The notes beneath the pieces are model-generated. The model was not told where the DNA came from. It did no database searches and worked only from the letters and a program-made list of their open reading frames with translations. Source: Tenggerimyces flavus (lineage in GTDB: Bacteria > Actinomycetota > Actinomycetes > Propionibacteriales > Actinopolymorphaceae). Taken from it: a DNA stretch of 64,000 bases. The stretch covers positions 2,232,001 through 2,296,000 of the forward strand of contig NZ_JAFBCM010000001.1 of assembly GCF_016907715.1 (NCBI RefSeq), given 5' to 3'. The position numbers and the translations under genes are program-made. Shown here one piece after another: positions 15,545 through 24,681 of the stretch (positions are counted from its first letter, which is position 1; the number at the start of each line of letters is the position of its first letter).

Positions 15545-16439
15545 ACAGAACGCGCAGAACCTCGTCGAGGCGATCGAGCTCGCCAAGGTGTTCTCGACGC
15601 GCGCCGGTCCGGTCAACGCCGTCGACGGTGTCTCGCTGACGATCCGACGCGGCGAGACGCTCGGGCTGGTCGGCGAGAGCGGCAGCGGGAAGTCGACGGT
15701 CGCGCGGCTCATCATGGGGCTGCAGGAGCTGACGGCCGGGCAGGTGCTGTTCGACGGTTCGGACATCACGCGGATGGGCAAGGCCGAGTTGCGGACGCTG
15801 CGGCGGCGCATGCAGATGGTGTTCCAGAACCCGTTCGGCTCGCTGCTACCGCACTACACCGTGGCGGCGAACATCGCCGAGCCGCTGCGCCTGCATGGCG
15901 AGACCGACAAGAACAAACGGCGTGCCCGCGCGGCCGAGCTGCTGGAGCAAGTCGGCCTTGACGCCGATGCGGCAGACCTCTATCCACGTCAGTTCAGCGG
16001 TGGGCAGCAGCAGCGCATCGCGATCGCGCGAGCTCTGGCGCTGCGGCCGGACCTGCTGGTGTGCGACGAGCCGACGTCGTCGCTGGACGTGTCCGTCCAG
16101 GCGCAGATCCTCGAGCTGCTGGAGTCCTTGCAGACGGAGATGAACCTGACGGCGTTGTTCATCTCGCACAACCTCGCGGTCGTGCAGCGGCTGGCGTCGA
16201 CGGTGGCCGTGATGTGCCGCGGGCGGGTCGTGGAGTACGGGCCGACGGCCGTGATGTTCGACTCGCCGCAACACCCGTACACGCAGGTCCTGTTGGCCGC
16301 GACGTTGCCGGTCCACTCGGACACGCCGCGGATCGAGGCCCCGCCCGAAGCCCTGGCGTGGAAGGCGAGCTCGCTCGACACCGTCAAGACGGACTTGCGC
16401 GAGGTCGAGCCGGGACACCTCGTCCGCGTCGAGGTCTAG
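15537..16439 (+). CDS. Oligopeptide/dipeptide-type ABC transporter ATPase (DppF-like), orphan pair
   Basis: A 300-residue ABC ATPase. Walker A GESGSGKS, signature FSGGQQQRI, Walker B LLVCDEP, and ISHN in place of the usual THD switch are visible, as is the HPYTQVLL element of the OppF/DppF group. It starts at GTG 15537 inside the DppD-like gene, so the pair is coupled. It lacks the C-terminal Cys-rich cluster found in many OppF proteins, including the copy at 21038. It may energise another transporter or be the remnant of a second operon. Confidence 0.9.
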   Translation: MAEQNAQNLVEAIELAKVFSTRAGPVNAVDGVSLTIRRGETLGLVGESGSGKSTVARLIMGLQELTAGQVLFDGSDITRMGKAELRTLRRRMQMVFQNPFGSLLPHYTVAANIAEPLRLHGETDKNKRRARAAELLEQVGLDADAADLYPRQFSGGQQQRIAIARALALRPDLLVCDEPTSSLDVSVQAQILELLESLQTEMNLTALFISHNLAVVQRLASTVAVMCRGRVVEYGPTAVMFDSPQHPYTQVLLAATLPVHSDTPRIEAPPEALAWKASSLDTVKTDLREVEPGHLVRVEV

Positions 16440-16573
16440 GCTCGGGATTTCAGGTGTTGGTGGGCGACTTCGACGTGTGAAGGACGGACCTGTCTGTCCT
16501 GCTGGGGAGGCTTGGGGTTGCGACGTCTGGAGTGATCTGAGCGGGAAGGCGCTCCGTAGGTGAAGCGTGTCGT

Positions 16574-16661
16574 GGTCGCCTTACCCGGCCAGTGGCCGCT
16601 CTACCTGGCGTCGACCCCACGTAGAGGGGCCAATGATCATGTAAACATGATCATTGGCCCC
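16574..16661 (+). repeat. Family B repeat, copy 2
   Basis: An 88-bp element. The conserved flank starts GGTCGCC, followed by CGGCCAGTGGCCG and CTCTACCTGGCG. It ends in the palindrome at 16626-16661, with 17-bp perfect arms around AA. It sits between convergent genes. The rest of the 272-bp gap shows no gene. Confidence 0.85.
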
Positions 16662-16711
16662 CGGGCGGGGCCCGGACCGGGCGAACCAACCGTCGGACGA
16701 AAGGTCGAGGT

Positions 16712-17944
16712 CTAGGCCTGAGTCGACCGTGCCATGGATCGTCGCCACACCGTGCCGGCCACCAGGCTGGCCACGGTGCCGGCGAGCCCACAGATGCCGA
16801 TGGTGAGCGCGAGGTTCCCGAGCACACTGCCCAACGCGCCGGCGAGCAGGAAGCCCAGCCCCTGCCCGGCGGTGAGGCCGGCGATCGCGACCCCGTTCGC
16901 GCGGCCCCGGTAGTCGTCGGACACCCGGCGGACGAACATCGCGTTGAGCGGACTCGCGAACGACGCGCCGAACCCGCCGACGCACAGCATCACCAACACC
17001 ACCGGGTACGGCGGTGAGAAGAACGCGACCATCAGCACCGCGCATGCCAGCACGGCGAGCGGCACCAGCAGCCGGTCGCGTAGTCCAGGCTTGATGATCC
17101 GGGTGAGCAGGACAGTTCCGACGACGTGTCCCACCGCGGGCGCCGCGAGCATGAGCCCCGCCGCGGCTGTGGCGTGGCCAAGCTCGCGTGCGTACGGGTA
17201 CGCGATCGCCTCCGGTGCGTACGCGAACGCCGACGACAGCCACACGAGCAGCAGGCAGCCGCGGAGCCAGCCGTCCCCGAAAACGTACCGGACCCCCGCC
17301 GACAGGTCCTTGAGGTAGCTGGGGCGATCGACCGACGCGAGCTGCGGCGCCGGGCGCTGCTTGATCCCGTACCGGACCAGGATCGCCGACAGCAGGTACG
17401 TGCAGGCGTTGATGAGCAGCGTGGTTTTCGCGCCGACCAGCGTCACCGCGATGCCGCCGGCGGCGAAGCCGAGGATCTGGCTGACCTGGAACGTGACGAT
17501 GTTGAGCCCGCTGCCGAGGATGTAGATGTCGCCGGACAGGATCTCCGGCAGCATCGCCGACCGCGACGCGGTCGCCGGCGGAGTGGCGAGATGCGCGAGG
17601 TACAGCAGCGCGATCGCCAACCAGAGCGGCATGCCCGGGATGACGAGGCTGCCGATCAGCGCGGCCCGGAACAGGTCGCAGGTGACCATCACCGTACGGC
17701 GCCGGAACCGGTCCGCGAGCGGCCCGAGCAGCGGGCCGCCCAGCAGCGCCGGCAACCAGGCGGAGGCGTACGCCACCGCGGTCAGCAGCTTGGAGCCGGT
17801 GCGGTCGAAAACGAGGACGGAAACGGCGACCGCGGCGAGCTGGTTGCCCAGGTGGGACAGCGCGATCGCGGGGTAGAGAAAACGGAACTCCCGGACCGCG
17901 AACAGACCTCGGTACGACGTACCGCGCGACCCCGTATCCGACAC
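16712..17944 (-). CDS. MFS transporter (enterobactin-exporter/MFS_3-like)
   Basis: A 410-residue polytopic protein with about twelve hydrophobic helices and the MFS loop motif between helices 2 and 3 (GPLADRFRRR). The opening LFAVREFRFLYPA and the GAKTTLLINACTYLLSAI segment resemble the MFS_3/EntS-like drug or siderophore efflux group. The start is GTG at 17944; a GAATCGCGATTC palindrome lies about 20 bp upstream and may be an operator. It is unrelated to the flanking ABC genes and is encoded on the opposite strand. Substrate unknown. Confidence 0.85.
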   Translation of the reverse strand: MSDTGSRGTSYRGLFAVREFRFLYPAIALSHLGNQLAAVAVSVLVFDRTGSKLLTAVAYASAWLPALLGGPLLGPLADRFRRRTVMVTCDLFRAALIGSLVIPGMPLWLAIALLYLAHLATPPATASRSAMLPEILSGDIYILGSGLNIVTFQVSQILGFAAGGIAVTLVGAKTTLLINACTYLLSAILVRYGIKQRPAPQLASVDRPSYLKDLSAGVRYVFGDGWLRGCLLLVWLSSAFAYAPEAIAYPYARELGHATAAAGLMLAAPAVGHVVGTVLLTRIIKPGLRDRLLVPLAVLACAVLMVAFFSPPYPVVLVMLCVGGFGASFASPLNAMFVRRVSDDYRGRANGVAIAGLTAGQGLGFLLAGALGSVLGNLALTIGICGLAGTVASLVAGTVWRRSMARSTQA

Positions 17945-17964
17945 GAAGGAAGACTGTCAGACGC

Positions 17965-17976
17965 GAATCGCGATTC
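17965..17976. promoter_or_regulatory. 12-bp palindrome upstream of the MFS gene
   Basis: GAATCGCGATTC is perfectly self-complementary, and the flanking ACG/CGT extend the symmetry with one unpaired base on each side. It lies 21 bp upstream of the GTG at 17944. A repressor site is plausible; no cognate regulator is adjacent. Confidence 0.4.
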
Positions 17977-18124
17977 CGTGTCAGGGGGTCGGCGCGTGTG
18001 GCCAAGACTGGACGTGGCTGAACTTGGCCGTCACGCGGTCGAAGCGGTTGTACGCGTTCATGCCCTAGCCTGATTTCGATCTTGCGTTGTTCACCGCGGA
18101 GGGACGCAAGGAGGCGAAGAAGCC

Positions 18125-19180
18125 ATGACGCTGCCTGACATGGCGACCACTGAGCCGCCCCGGCGTGTGTTGCGGCTGTCCAGAAGCCACGTCCTCCGCA
18201 GAATCGGACTGTTCTTCCTCGTCGTGTGGGGCGCGGCGACGTTGAACTTCTTCCTCCCGCGCCTCGCCCCCGGCGACCCGATCCGCGAGCGGCTGTTCCG
18301 CATGTCGACGCAGGGTGGCTACACCCAGCAGGGCATCGAGGAGATGGTCAAGGCCTACCAAGCGGAGTTCGGCCTGGACCAACCGCTCTGGCTGCAGTAT
18401 CTGCGGTACCTGCGGGACATCGTCCAGCTCGACTTCGGCTACTCCCTCACGCTGTATCCCGCGAAGGCGATCGATCTGATCATGTCCGCGCTGCCGTGGA
18501 CGATCATGCTGCTGCTCGTCTCCACGATCCTGTCGTTCGTGCTGGGTACGCTGCTCGGCGCGGGGCTCGCGTGGCGGAAGTCCCCACGCTCGTTGCACAT
18601 CACGGTCGGTCCGCTGCTGGCGCTGTCCGCGATCCCGTACTACATGCTAGGCCTGATCCTCGTGTACGTGTTCGCGTTCGTGCTGCACCTGTTCCCGCTG
18701 TCGGGCGGCTACACGGCCGGGCAGCTGCCGACCATGACGCCCGCGTTCTTCCTCGACGTTCTGCACCACTCTGTCCTGCCCGCGGCGAGCATTGTCCTTA
18801 CCAGCATGGGCAGTTGGGCACTCGGCATGCGCGGCATGATGGTGACGACCGAGGGCGAAGACTACATGACGTTCGCGGAGATGCGCGGGCTGCGAGACCG
18901 GACCGTCTTCCTCTGGTACGGGTTGCGCAACGCGATCCTGCCGCAGTTCACCAGCCTCGCGCTCGCGCTCGGCCACATCGTCTCCGGCGCCCTGATCGTC
19001 GAGGTGATCTTCACCTATCCGGGCGTCGGATCCCTGCTGTTCCAGGCGATTCAGGGCGCGGACTACTTCCTCATCTACGGCATCGTGTTCATGGTCGTCG
19101 TCGCGATCGCGCTGGCGACGTTGCTCGTCGACCTCGCGTACCCGCTGCTCGATCCGCGCATCCGGACGGGGTCGAAGTGA
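18125..19180 (+). CDS. Dipeptide/oligopeptide-type ABC permease (DppB-like)
   Basis: A 351-residue inner-membrane permease of the OppB/DppB group: an N-terminal helix, a large loop with PGDPIRERL, and five more helices with the EAA-type loop (MRGLRDRTVFLWYGLRNAILP) that docks the ATPase. The ATG at 18125 is preceded by AAGGAGG about 11 nt upstream. It is the first gene of a five-gene operon, overlapping the next permease by 4 nt (GTGA). The transported peptide or related solute is unknown. Confidence 0.9.
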   Translation: MTLPDMATTEPPRRVLRLSRSHVLRRIGLFFLVVWGAATLNFFLPRLAPGDPIRERLFRMSTQGGYTQQGIEEMVKAYQAEFGLDQPLWLQYLRYLRDIVQLDFGYSLTLYPAKAIDLIMSALPWTIMLLLVSTILSFVLGTLLGAGLAWRKSPRSLHITVGPLLALSAIPYYMLGLILVYVFAFVLHLFPLSGGYTAGQLPTMTPAFFLDVLHHSVLPAASIVLTSMGSWALGMRGMMVTTEGEDYMTFAEMRGLRDRTVFLWYGLRNAILPQFTSLALALGHIVSGALIVEVIFTYPGVGSLLFQAIQGADYFLIYGIVFMVVVAIALATLLVDLAYPLLDPRIRTGSK

Positions 19181-20091
19181 CCGCCCAGGCTGGGCGCCAG
19201 GCCGTCGAGGCCTCGCCCGCGGCGTTCCTCTTCCAACGGCTCCGCGGTGCGCTCGCGTACGGGTTGCGCAACCCGATGCTCGCGGCCGGACTGCTGATTC
19301 TGCTGCTCCTGTTGGCGATCGGATGGCTCGGTCCGCTGTTCGTCTCGCCCGAGCTGGCCCAGCCGGCGTCGGCGCCGCCGGACCTGGCGCCGTCGGCGGA
19401 GTACCCGCTCGGCACAGACGACCAGGGCCGCAACCTGCTCGCCGTCGCGATCGTCGGTCTGCCGCTGACGTTGCAGGTCGGCTTCATCGCCGGTGCTGTC
19501 GCGCTCGGGCTCGGCACGATTCTCGGCGTGGTCGCGGGGTACGTCGGCGGTGTCGTCGACGCGGTCATCCGCGGGCTCGCGGACATCCTGCTCACCGTTC
19601 CCGGTCTGGTCGTACTGGTGACGATCGCGGCGTCGATCCGCGGCGTGATCAGCGTGACCGTGATGGCGCTCGTCGTCGCCTCGCTGGCCTGGATGTGGCC
19701 GACCAGGACGATCCGGGCGCAGGTGCTGACGCTGCGGCAGCGGTCGTACGTGCAGGTCGCGAAGATGTCCGGGATGCGCACGCACGAGGTGATCTTCTTC
19801 GAGCTGCTGCCGAACCTGCTGCCGTACCTCGCCGCCTCCTTCGTCACCTCGACCGGCGCGGCCGTGCTCGCCTCGGTCGGGCTGGAGGCGCTCGGCCTCG
19901 GTCCGCAGAACGAGCCGACGCTCGGCATGACGATCTACTGGGCGATCTCGTTCAACGCGCTCGTGCGCGGGCTCTGGTGGTGGTGGCTGATGCCGATCGT
20001 CCTGATCGTGCTGCTGTTCATGAGCCTGTTCCTGGTCAGCTCCGGTCTGGACGAGCTCTCCAACCCGCGGCGACGGCGGAAGTATCGGTGA
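19177..20091 (+). CDS. Dipeptide/oligopeptide-type ABC permease (DppC-like)
   Basis: A 304-residue permease of the OppC/DppC group. It has an N-terminal helix, the YPLGTDDQGRNLL segment characteristic of DppC proteins, and the docking loop AKMSGMRTHEVIFFELLPNL. About six membrane helices are visible. The GTG at 19177 overlaps the stop of the first permease. Its end overlaps the GTG of the following ATPase. Confidence 0.9.
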   Translation: MTAQAGRQAVEASPAAFLFQRLRGALAYGLRNPMLAAGLLILLLLLAIGWLGPLFVSPELAQPASAPPDLAPSAEYPLGTDDQGRNLLAVAIVGLPLTLQVGFIAGAVALGLGTILGVVAGYVGGVVDAVIRGLADILLTVPGLVVLVTIAASIRGVISVTVMALVVASLAWMWPTRTIRAQVLTLRQRSYVQVAKMSGMRTHEVIFFELLPNLLPYLAASFVTSTGAAVLASVGLEALGLGPQNEPTLGMTIYWAISFNALVRGLWWWWLMPIVLIVLLFMSLFLVSSGLDELSNPRRRRKYR

Positions 20092-21017
20092 GGGCGATGC
20101 CGACTTCCGGAACTCAGGTACTGCAGGTGTCGGACCTGCGCGTCTGGTACCAGACCGGGCGCGACGAGGTGGTGCGCGCGGTCGACGGGGTGTCGTTCGA
20201 CATCCGGGCGGGCGAACGTTTCGGCCTGGCTGGGGAGTCCGGCAGCGGCAAGTCCACGTTGGCGATGGCTCTGATGGGCATGATCAAGCCACCGGGCCGG
20301 ATCGAGTCGGGCCGGATCGAGCTGGGCGGGCAGGACATCGCGGCGCTCGACGAGGAGGCGATTCGCAAGCTGCGGTTGGCCGACATCTCGATCATCCCGC
20401 AGGGCGCGATGAACTCGCTCAACCCCGTCCGCCGTGTCCGCGACCACTTCCGCGACAACGCGAGCGCACACGAGAACGAGCTGCCAATCAGCCACCTTCG
20501 TACCCGCATGGTCGAGCTGCTCGAGATGGTCGGGCTCGGCGCGGACGTCGCGGACCGGTACCCGCACGAGCTCTCCGGCGGCATGAAGCAGCGGGTCTGC
20601 ATCGCGCTCGCGATCATGCTGCGGCCGCGGGTGATCATCGCCGACGAGCCGACCAGTGCGTTGGACGTGGTCGTTCAGCGGCAGGTCGTGCAGACGCTGC
20701 GTGCGGTCCAGGAGGAGCTCGGCGCGGCCGTTCTGCTGGTGGGCCACGACATGGGGCTGCTCGCGCAGTTCGTCAACCGGCTGGGCGTGATGTATGCGGG
20801 GCGGCTGGTCGAGGTGGGGCCGGTGCGGGACGTGTTCGCGAGGCCGACGCATCCGTACACACAGATGCTGATCTCGAGCCTGCCGCGGTTCGACGAACGG
20901 ATCTCCAAGGCCAGCCGGAACGCGGCCGAGGCCAGGCGGTTCACGACACCGAACGGCGAGGTCGTCGAGCTGGAGGAGATCGGACCGGACCACTGGGTGT
21001 TGCCGTTTTCTCCATGA
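20088..21017 (+). CDS. Oligopeptide/dipeptide-type ABC ATPase (DppD-like), operon copy
   Basis: A 309-residue ABC ATPase: Walker A GESGSGKS, signature LSGGMKQRV, Walker B VIIADEP, switch His in LVGHD and the HPYTQMLI end motif. The start may be GTG 20088, which overlaps the permease stop, or ATG 20097; the coupled GTG was chosen. It is third in the operon and pairs with the DppF-like gene that follows. Confidence 0.9.
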   Translation: MRAMPTSGTQVLQVSDLRVWYQTGRDEVVRAVDGVSFDIRAGERFGLAGESGSGKSTLAMALMGMIKPPGRIESGRIELGGQDIAALDEEAIRKLRLADISIIPQGAMNSLNPVRRVRDHFRDNASAHENELPISHLRTRMVELLEMVGLGADVADRYPHELSGGMKQRVCIALAIMLRPRVIIADEPTSALDVVVQRQVVQTLRAVQEELGAAVLLVGHDMGLLAQFVNRLGVMYAGRLVEVGPVRDVFARPTHPYTQMLISSLPRFDERISKASRNAAEARRFTTPNGEVVELEEIGPDHWVLPFSP

Positions 21018-21037
21018 GAGAAGGGAAAGGAGGGCAG

Positions 21038-22141
21038 ATGCCGCGTCCAGCGCCCCCGCAGGCGTCCCCGCGACGTCCCCGAATCGGCGCAGGTCGCCCG
21101 CTACTCGAAGCGGACCTCGCGACGCAGGTCTACGACAGCCGCGGGCAGCGACGCAACGTTGCGTTGTCGGAGCTGTCGTTCTCGATCAGCGGCGACCACC
21201 CGTCGTTCACCGCGGTCGTCGGCGAGAGCGGCAGCGGGAAGACCACGATGGCGCGGGCACTGCTCGGCATGCAGGAGCCGACCTCCGGCGAGATCCGGTT
21301 CAACGGCAAGAACGTGTACAAGCTCAAGGGCGCCGACCAGCTGGAGTTCCGGCGCGAGGTGCAGGCGATCTTCCAGGATCCTTTCGAGGTCTACAACCCG
21401 TTCTACAAGGTGGATCACCTGCTCACCGTTCCGATCCGGAAGTTTCGGCTTGCTCGCTCTCGGGCCGATGCCGGCAACCTGATCGAGAGCGCGTTGCGCG
21501 ATGTCGGACTGGAGCCGAAGGACACGCTGGGGCGGTATCCGCACCAGCTGAGCGGTGGGCAGCGGCAGCGGCTCACGGTGGCGCGCGGGCTGCTGATCCG
21601 GCCGCGGCTGATCATCGCCGACGAACCGGTGTCGATGGTCGATGCCTCACTGCGTAAGACGATTCTCGGCACGCTCGAGCAGCTGAACGACGAGTTCGGC
21701 ATCTCGTTCGTCTACATCACCCACGACCTGGCGACGGCGTACCAGGTCAGCGAGAACATCATCGTTCTGTACAAGGGACTCGTGGTCGAGGCGGGTGAGG
21801 TCGGCCGGGTGATCAAGCAGCCGGAGCACCCGTACACGCAGCTCCTGGTGAGCTCGGTCCCGGAGCCGGACCCGACGCGACCGTGGTCCGGTGAAATGCC
21901 CGAGGGCAACAAGAAGGTGTCGACGGCGGCGGCGACCGGAACGGGCTGCGCGTTCGCCGACCGATGCCCACACGTGATGCCGATCTGCGTGAAGGAGCGG
22001 CCGCCGCTCTACCGGACTCACGACGAGCAGGCCGCGGCCTGTTTCCTCTACCAGGAAACGCCGCGCGTCGTCACCGGCGACGTGAGTCAGACGTTCCAGC
22101 CGTTCCAGGGTAAAGAACAGCCCAGCGCCAAGGAGGAATGA
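21038..22141 (+). CDS. Oligopeptide/dipeptide-type ABC ATPase (DppF-like), operon copy
   Basis: A 367-residue ABC ATPase with Walker A GESGSGKT, signature LSGGQRQRL, Walker B LIIADEP, switch His in ITHD, and the C-terminal oligopeptide-transporter cluster with cysteines in TGCAFADRCPHVMPIC, which binds an iron-sulfur cluster in some relatives. An ATG at 21014 exists, but ATG 21038 has a strong AAAGGAGG at 21026-21033. Its TGA overlaps the binding-protein start region. Confidence 0.9.
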   Translation: MPRPAPPQASPRRPRIGAGRPLLEADLATQVYDSRGQRRNVALSELSFSISGDHPSFTAVVGESGSGKTTMARALLGMQEPTSGEIRFNGKNVYKLKGADQLEFRREVQAIFQDPFEVYNPFYKVDHLLTVPIRKFRLARSRADAGNLIESALRDVGLEPKDTLGRYPHQLSGGQRQRLTVARGLLIRPRLIIADEPVSMVDASLRKTILGTLEQLNDEFGISFVYITHDLATAYQVSENIIVLYKGLVVEAGEVGRVIKQPEHPYTQLLVSSVPEPDPTRPWSGEMPEGNKKVSTAAATGTGCAFADRCPHVMPICVKERPPLYRTHDEQAAACFLYQETPRVVTGDVSQTFQPFQGKEQPSAKEE

Positions 22142-23967
22142 TGGCCGAACGGACAGGTCGAGGGCTGAACCGACGCGACCTTCTGCGCGGAGCAGCGATG
22201 ATCGCTCCCGCGGTGGCGTTGGGCTGTACGGCCGGCGCTCCCACGCCGGGCCAGCCCGCTCCCGGGGGCCAAGGCGGCGCGATCAAGCAGATCGCCCGCA
22301 ACCGCTCGCTGGTGCTCGGAATTACCGGTACCAGCCTGACCGACTTCCAGACGTTCAACCCGTACCTGCCAGGTGTCTCGACGGCGTCGGGCTATCCGTA
22401 CTGCTACGAGCCGCTGTTCTACTACAACGCGTTCCATACCGACGCGGTGTGCGGGCCGGAGGGCATGGACTGCGAGGACGGGATCATCCCGTGGCTCGCG
22501 GAGAGCTACGAGTACAACGCCGACTTCACCGCGGCAACCGTCAAGCTGCGTGAGGGAACGGAGTGGAACGACGGCAAGCCGTTCACCGCGAACGATGTGA
22601 AGTTCACGATGGAGCTGCTGGCGAAGAACTCGCCGAAGCTGACCTGGTCAGTCGACGTGGACACGTGGGTGAAGGCGGTGACGGCGCCGGACGAGCGGAC
22701 GGTGGAGTTCGAGCTGAAGCGGCCGAACCCGCGGTTCGTGTTCTCGTACTTCACGTTCCATATGGACATCGGAATCCCGATAGTTCCGGAACATATCTGG
22801 AAGGACCAGGACCCGAACAAGTTCACCTTCGTCGATCTGAAGAAGGGGTGGCCGGTCACCACATCGCCCTGGAAGCTGGTCGTGAGCTCGCAGCAGCAGC
22901 GGATGTACGACCGGGTCGACACCTGGTGGGGCAAGAAGGCGGGCTTCCGCGAGCTGCCGGCCGTCGAGCGGATCATGGTGCTGCCGGGCACCGACGAGAC
23001 GAAGATGGTGCAGCTGTCGTTGGCGAACGAGGCCGACCTGACCATCGACCTGCGGCCGAACACGATCAAGTCGGTCATCCAGCAGAACAAGGCCGTGACG
23101 ACGTGGACCGGGGACAAGCCGCCGTACGGCTATCTGGACTGGTGGCCGATCGGGCTCGGCTTCAACTGCTCGAAGGCGCCGTTCGACGATCCCGAGATCC
23201 GGTGGGCGATCAACCACGCGATCGACCGTGCGCAGCTGGTGTCACTCGGCTACCAGGGCGCCGGTGCGCCGACGTTGCTGCCGTTCCCGAACTATCCAGC
23301 GCTGTTGGAGTATCTGGACCCGATCGAGGCGCAGTCGTCGAAGATCGACGACTTCGACGTCGCCAAGACCGCGTCGATCATGCAGGGGAAGGGTTGGGCG
23401 AAGGACTCGGAGGGCTTCTGGGCGAAGGACGGGAAGCGGTTCCCGTTCATCATCTACACGCTGATCCTGTTCCAGGACATCACGCCGGTGCTGGTGCAGC
23501 AGTTGCGGAAGGCGGGATTCGACGCTTCGTTCAAGCAGGCAACGGGTCCTGACTTCGACGAGCACGTGTCGACGGGCAACATGGACGCGTTCATCCTCGG
23601 GCACGGCGGGTCGGTGTCGGACCCGTACTTCACGTTGCGGCTGTACCAGAGCCGGTACGTGAAGCCGACGGGGGAGCGTTCGACCTACCCGTACCGGTGG
23701 TCGAACCCGGAGTACGACGAGATCGTCGACACGATGGGGACGACGAGCCCGGACGACCCGAAGCTGCACGACCTGTTCCGCCAGGCGATGGATCTGTGGA
23801 TCCCGGCGCTGCCGGACGTGGGGCTGGTGCAGTGGTTCCACCGGATCCCGACGAACACGACGTACTGGACGAACTGGCCCTCGGAGGAGAACCCGTACAT
23901 CAACTCGGCGTACTGGCACCGCACGTCGCCGCTCTGGATCCACAGCCTCAAACCCGCGCAGCCCTAG
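22141..23967 (+). CDS. ABC transporter substrate-binding lipoprotein (family 5, dipeptide type)
   Basis: A 608-residue extracellular receptor of solute-binding family 5. The N-terminus has a twin-arginine motif (NRRDLLRG) followed by a lipobox (VALGC), so it is probably exported folded by Tat and lipid-anchored. Family segments include PWLAESYEYN, WNDGKPFTANDVKFT and WAINHAIDRAQLV. Start ATG 22141 is preceded by AAGGAGG at 22130-22136. It ends the transporter operon, an uncommon order, since the receptor is often first. The ligand is unknown: peptides, nickel, opines or oligosaccharides are all possible in this family. Confidence 0.9.
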   Translation: MAERTGRGLNRRDLLRGAAMIAPAVALGCTAGAPTPGQPAPGGQGGAIKQIARNRSLVLGITGTSLTDFQTFNPYLPGVSTASGYPYCYEPLFYYNAFHTDAVCGPEGMDCEDGIIPWLAESYEYNADFTAATVKLREGTEWNDGKPFTANDVKFTMELLAKNSPKLTWSVDVDTWVKAVTAPDERTVEFELKRPNPRFVFSYFTFHMDIGIPIVPEHIWKDQDPNKFTFVDLKKGWPVTTSPWKLVVSSQQQRMYDRVDTWWGKKAGFRELPAVERIMVLPGTDETKMVQLSLANEADLTIDLRPNTIKSVIQQNKAVTTWTGDKPPYGYLDWWPIGLGFNCSKAPFDDPEIRWAINHAIDRAQLVSLGYQGAGAPTLLPFPNYPALLEYLDPIEAQSSKIDDFDVAKTASIMQGKGWAKDSEGFWAKDGKRFPFIIYTLILFQDITPVLVQQLRKAGFDASFKQATGPDFDEHVSTGNMDAFILGHGGSVSDPYFTLRLYQSRYVKPTGERSTYPYRWSNPEYDEIVDTMGTTSPDDPKLHDLFRQAMDLWIPALPDVGLVQWFHRIPTNTTYWTNWPSEENPYINSAYWHRTSPLWIHSLKPAQP

Positions 23968-23984
23968 TCGTCCGTCCCACCGAC

Positions 23985-24059
23985 GTGATCATGAACGTGA
24001 TCATGAAGCCGTAGCAGTCACCTGCGCCAGTTTGGCTTCATGATCACGTTCATGATCAC
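23985..24059. repeat. Family A inverted repeat, copy 2
   Basis: Perfect 26-bp arms at 23985-24010 and 24034-24059 with a 23-nt loop. The unit variant is GTGATCATGAAC followed by GTGATCATGAAG. It lies 17 bp after the ABC operon and is the only family A copy seen here that is not between convergent genes. Confidence 0.85.
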
Positions 24060-24091
24060 CGGAGTCTCGGCCCAACCCCGACGGGCGCCGT

Positions 24092-24262
24092 TTGTATGAA
24101 GGGCACCTTCATCCAATAGCCCGGCCCATCCACCATGTCCCATCAAACTGTGGGGTTCTGGTCGCGACACGCTGGCGTGTCGCGACCAGAACCCCACAGT
24201 TTCGCGAAGGGCGGAGGGTCCCCTCGCTCGAGAGGTTCGAATGAAGGTGCCCTTCATACAAA
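24092..24262. repeat. Composite repeat block C-D-C, copy 1
   Basis: A block of about 170 bp. It comprises a family C hairpin (24096-24112, ATGAAGG arms), a spacer, a family D hairpin with perfect 28-bp arms (24145-24172 and 24175-24202) and only a 2-nt gap, a second spacer, and another family C hairpin (24241-24257). The same block, spacers included, recurs at 30979-31150. No gene is present. Confidence 0.8.
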
Positions 24263-24681
24263 ACGCCGGCGGGGTGGCTGTTGTAGTCGTGGCCGGTGGT
24301 GCTGGTGTGATGAAGTCTGGCTGGGTCGGGGGCACCCTGGTCCGAACCTCTGGGACCGGGGTGCCCCCGACCCAAACCGGTCCGCGCAACGCCAGCAACG
24401 CGGGTTGGCTCGGCGACATCCGCCCACCTTCGAGTGATGGACTCGCACTCGAAGAGGCAGCATGTCCGGTGGGTGCCATGAGCCACCTCCTGCGGGAGTG
24501 ACCTGAGACCAGACATCCTGCTCCCTCTGCGCCGCAGCCGACCCCAGCCCTCTCCGTTTCAAATGAGGGACTCCCTCTATCGAATAGATCGCTACAGGGC
24601 CGCCCTCTTTCGAAACGCGCGCTGTTAAGGCACGGCTTTAGGGCTCTCCCGTCGCACCCTGACCGTCGCGAGACTGGCGGG
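24263..24681. repeat. Intergenic stretch with family E hairpin and further dyads
   Basis: No credible gene. The family E hairpin at 24322-24374 has 22-bp arms with one mismatch and a 9-nt loop; an inverted copy is at 30902-30952. A 9-bp perfect dyad (CTTCGAGTG) lies at 24428-24436 and 24446-24454. Near 24560 a short C-like hairpin with core GAGGGACTCCCTC is seen. The promoter of the downstream lipoprotein gene must lie at the end of this stretch but was not recognised. Confidence 0.6.
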
